NCBI GenBank assembly: GCA_937876865.1
Contig: CALEFF010000070.1
Location: 1 to 13,328 of the forward strand
Origin: an uncultured Bacteroidales bacterium
GTDB taxonomy: Bacteria > Bacteroidota > Bacteroidia > Bacteroidales > P3
DNA: 13,328 bases
Direction: 5' to 3'
The translations under genes were made by a program, and so were the position numbers. Shown here one piece after another: positions 13,311 through 13,328 of the stretch (position 1 is the first letter of the stretch; every line of letters starts with the position of its first letter). Under the pieces are notes generated by a model. It was not told the origin of the DNA. It was given only the letters and a program-made list of their open reading frames with translations, and made no database searches.

Positions 13311-13328
13311 CGTTAATAATTTTTCACG

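Noticed and set aside
1..13328. The terminal inverted repeats read as ends of a 13-kb transposon or genomic island
   Set aside because: There is no transposase, recombinase or target-site duplication in view; the repeats sit exactly at operon leaders, show compensatory pairing changes and enclose a housekeeping thi operon.

Overview
The window looks like a piece of an AT-rich Bacteroidota chromosome, probably from the Bacteroidales. Three things point there: promoters of the TTTG / TAnnTTTG type, many exported proteins and lipoproteins with Bacteroidota-style signal peptides, and a thi operon that uses the anaerobic tyrosine lyase ThiH rather than ThiO. No tRNA, rRNA, CRISPR array, transposase or integrase was seen.

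Layout. Positions 1-384 hold a promoter and a long structured leader. It precedes a two-gene operon on the + strand (385-1816) encoding a predicted outer-membrane barrel protein and a small lipoprotein; the operon ends in a hairpin trailer. Positions 8610-1914 on the - strand are a complete thiamin operon: promoter, TPP riboswitch, then thiD, thiS, a TenI/ThiE-like gene, thiE, thiG, thiC, thiH and thiF. The genes overlap or lie close together. Positions 8665-10105 (+) carry two separate envelope genes, a coiled-coil lipoprotein resembling Cbp1-type proteins and a small barrel-like protein, each followed by an intrinsic terminator. Positions 10106-10466 are non-coding and contain a long hairpin. 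Positions 12997-10467 (-) form a four-gene operon: a lipoprotein, a secreted seven-blade WD40 propeller, a predicted envelope protein with hydrophobic segments, and a lipoprotein. A second copy of the leader lies upstream of it, at 13310-13022.

The main discovery candidate is the paired leader. Its two ~290-nt copies lie in inverted orientation at the two ends of the window, each ending 23-24 nt before the first start codon of an operon for exported proteins. Two helices differ in sequence between the copies but stay fully paired, with eight two-sided compensatory changes, while the internal-loop sequences are invariant. This is strong evidence for a conserved structured cis-regulatory RNA. 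Each copy also carries a conserved 9-codon upstream ORF and a possible terminator/alternative-helix arrangement ending in a U-tract. Both operons end, immediately after the last stop codon, in near-identical ~56-nt hairpin trailers. So two operons with unrelated proteins share the same RNA 'bookends', which suggests a co-regulated family of surface-protein cassettes. Ligand, partner and function cannot be read from the sequence.

The thi operon encodes the thiazole branch (ThiS, ThiF, ThiG, ThiH and a possible TenI tautomerase), the pyrimidine branch (ThiC, ThiD) and the coupling enzyme ThiE. It is controlled by the TPP riboswitch, with a start-proximal hairpin as the likely expression platform.
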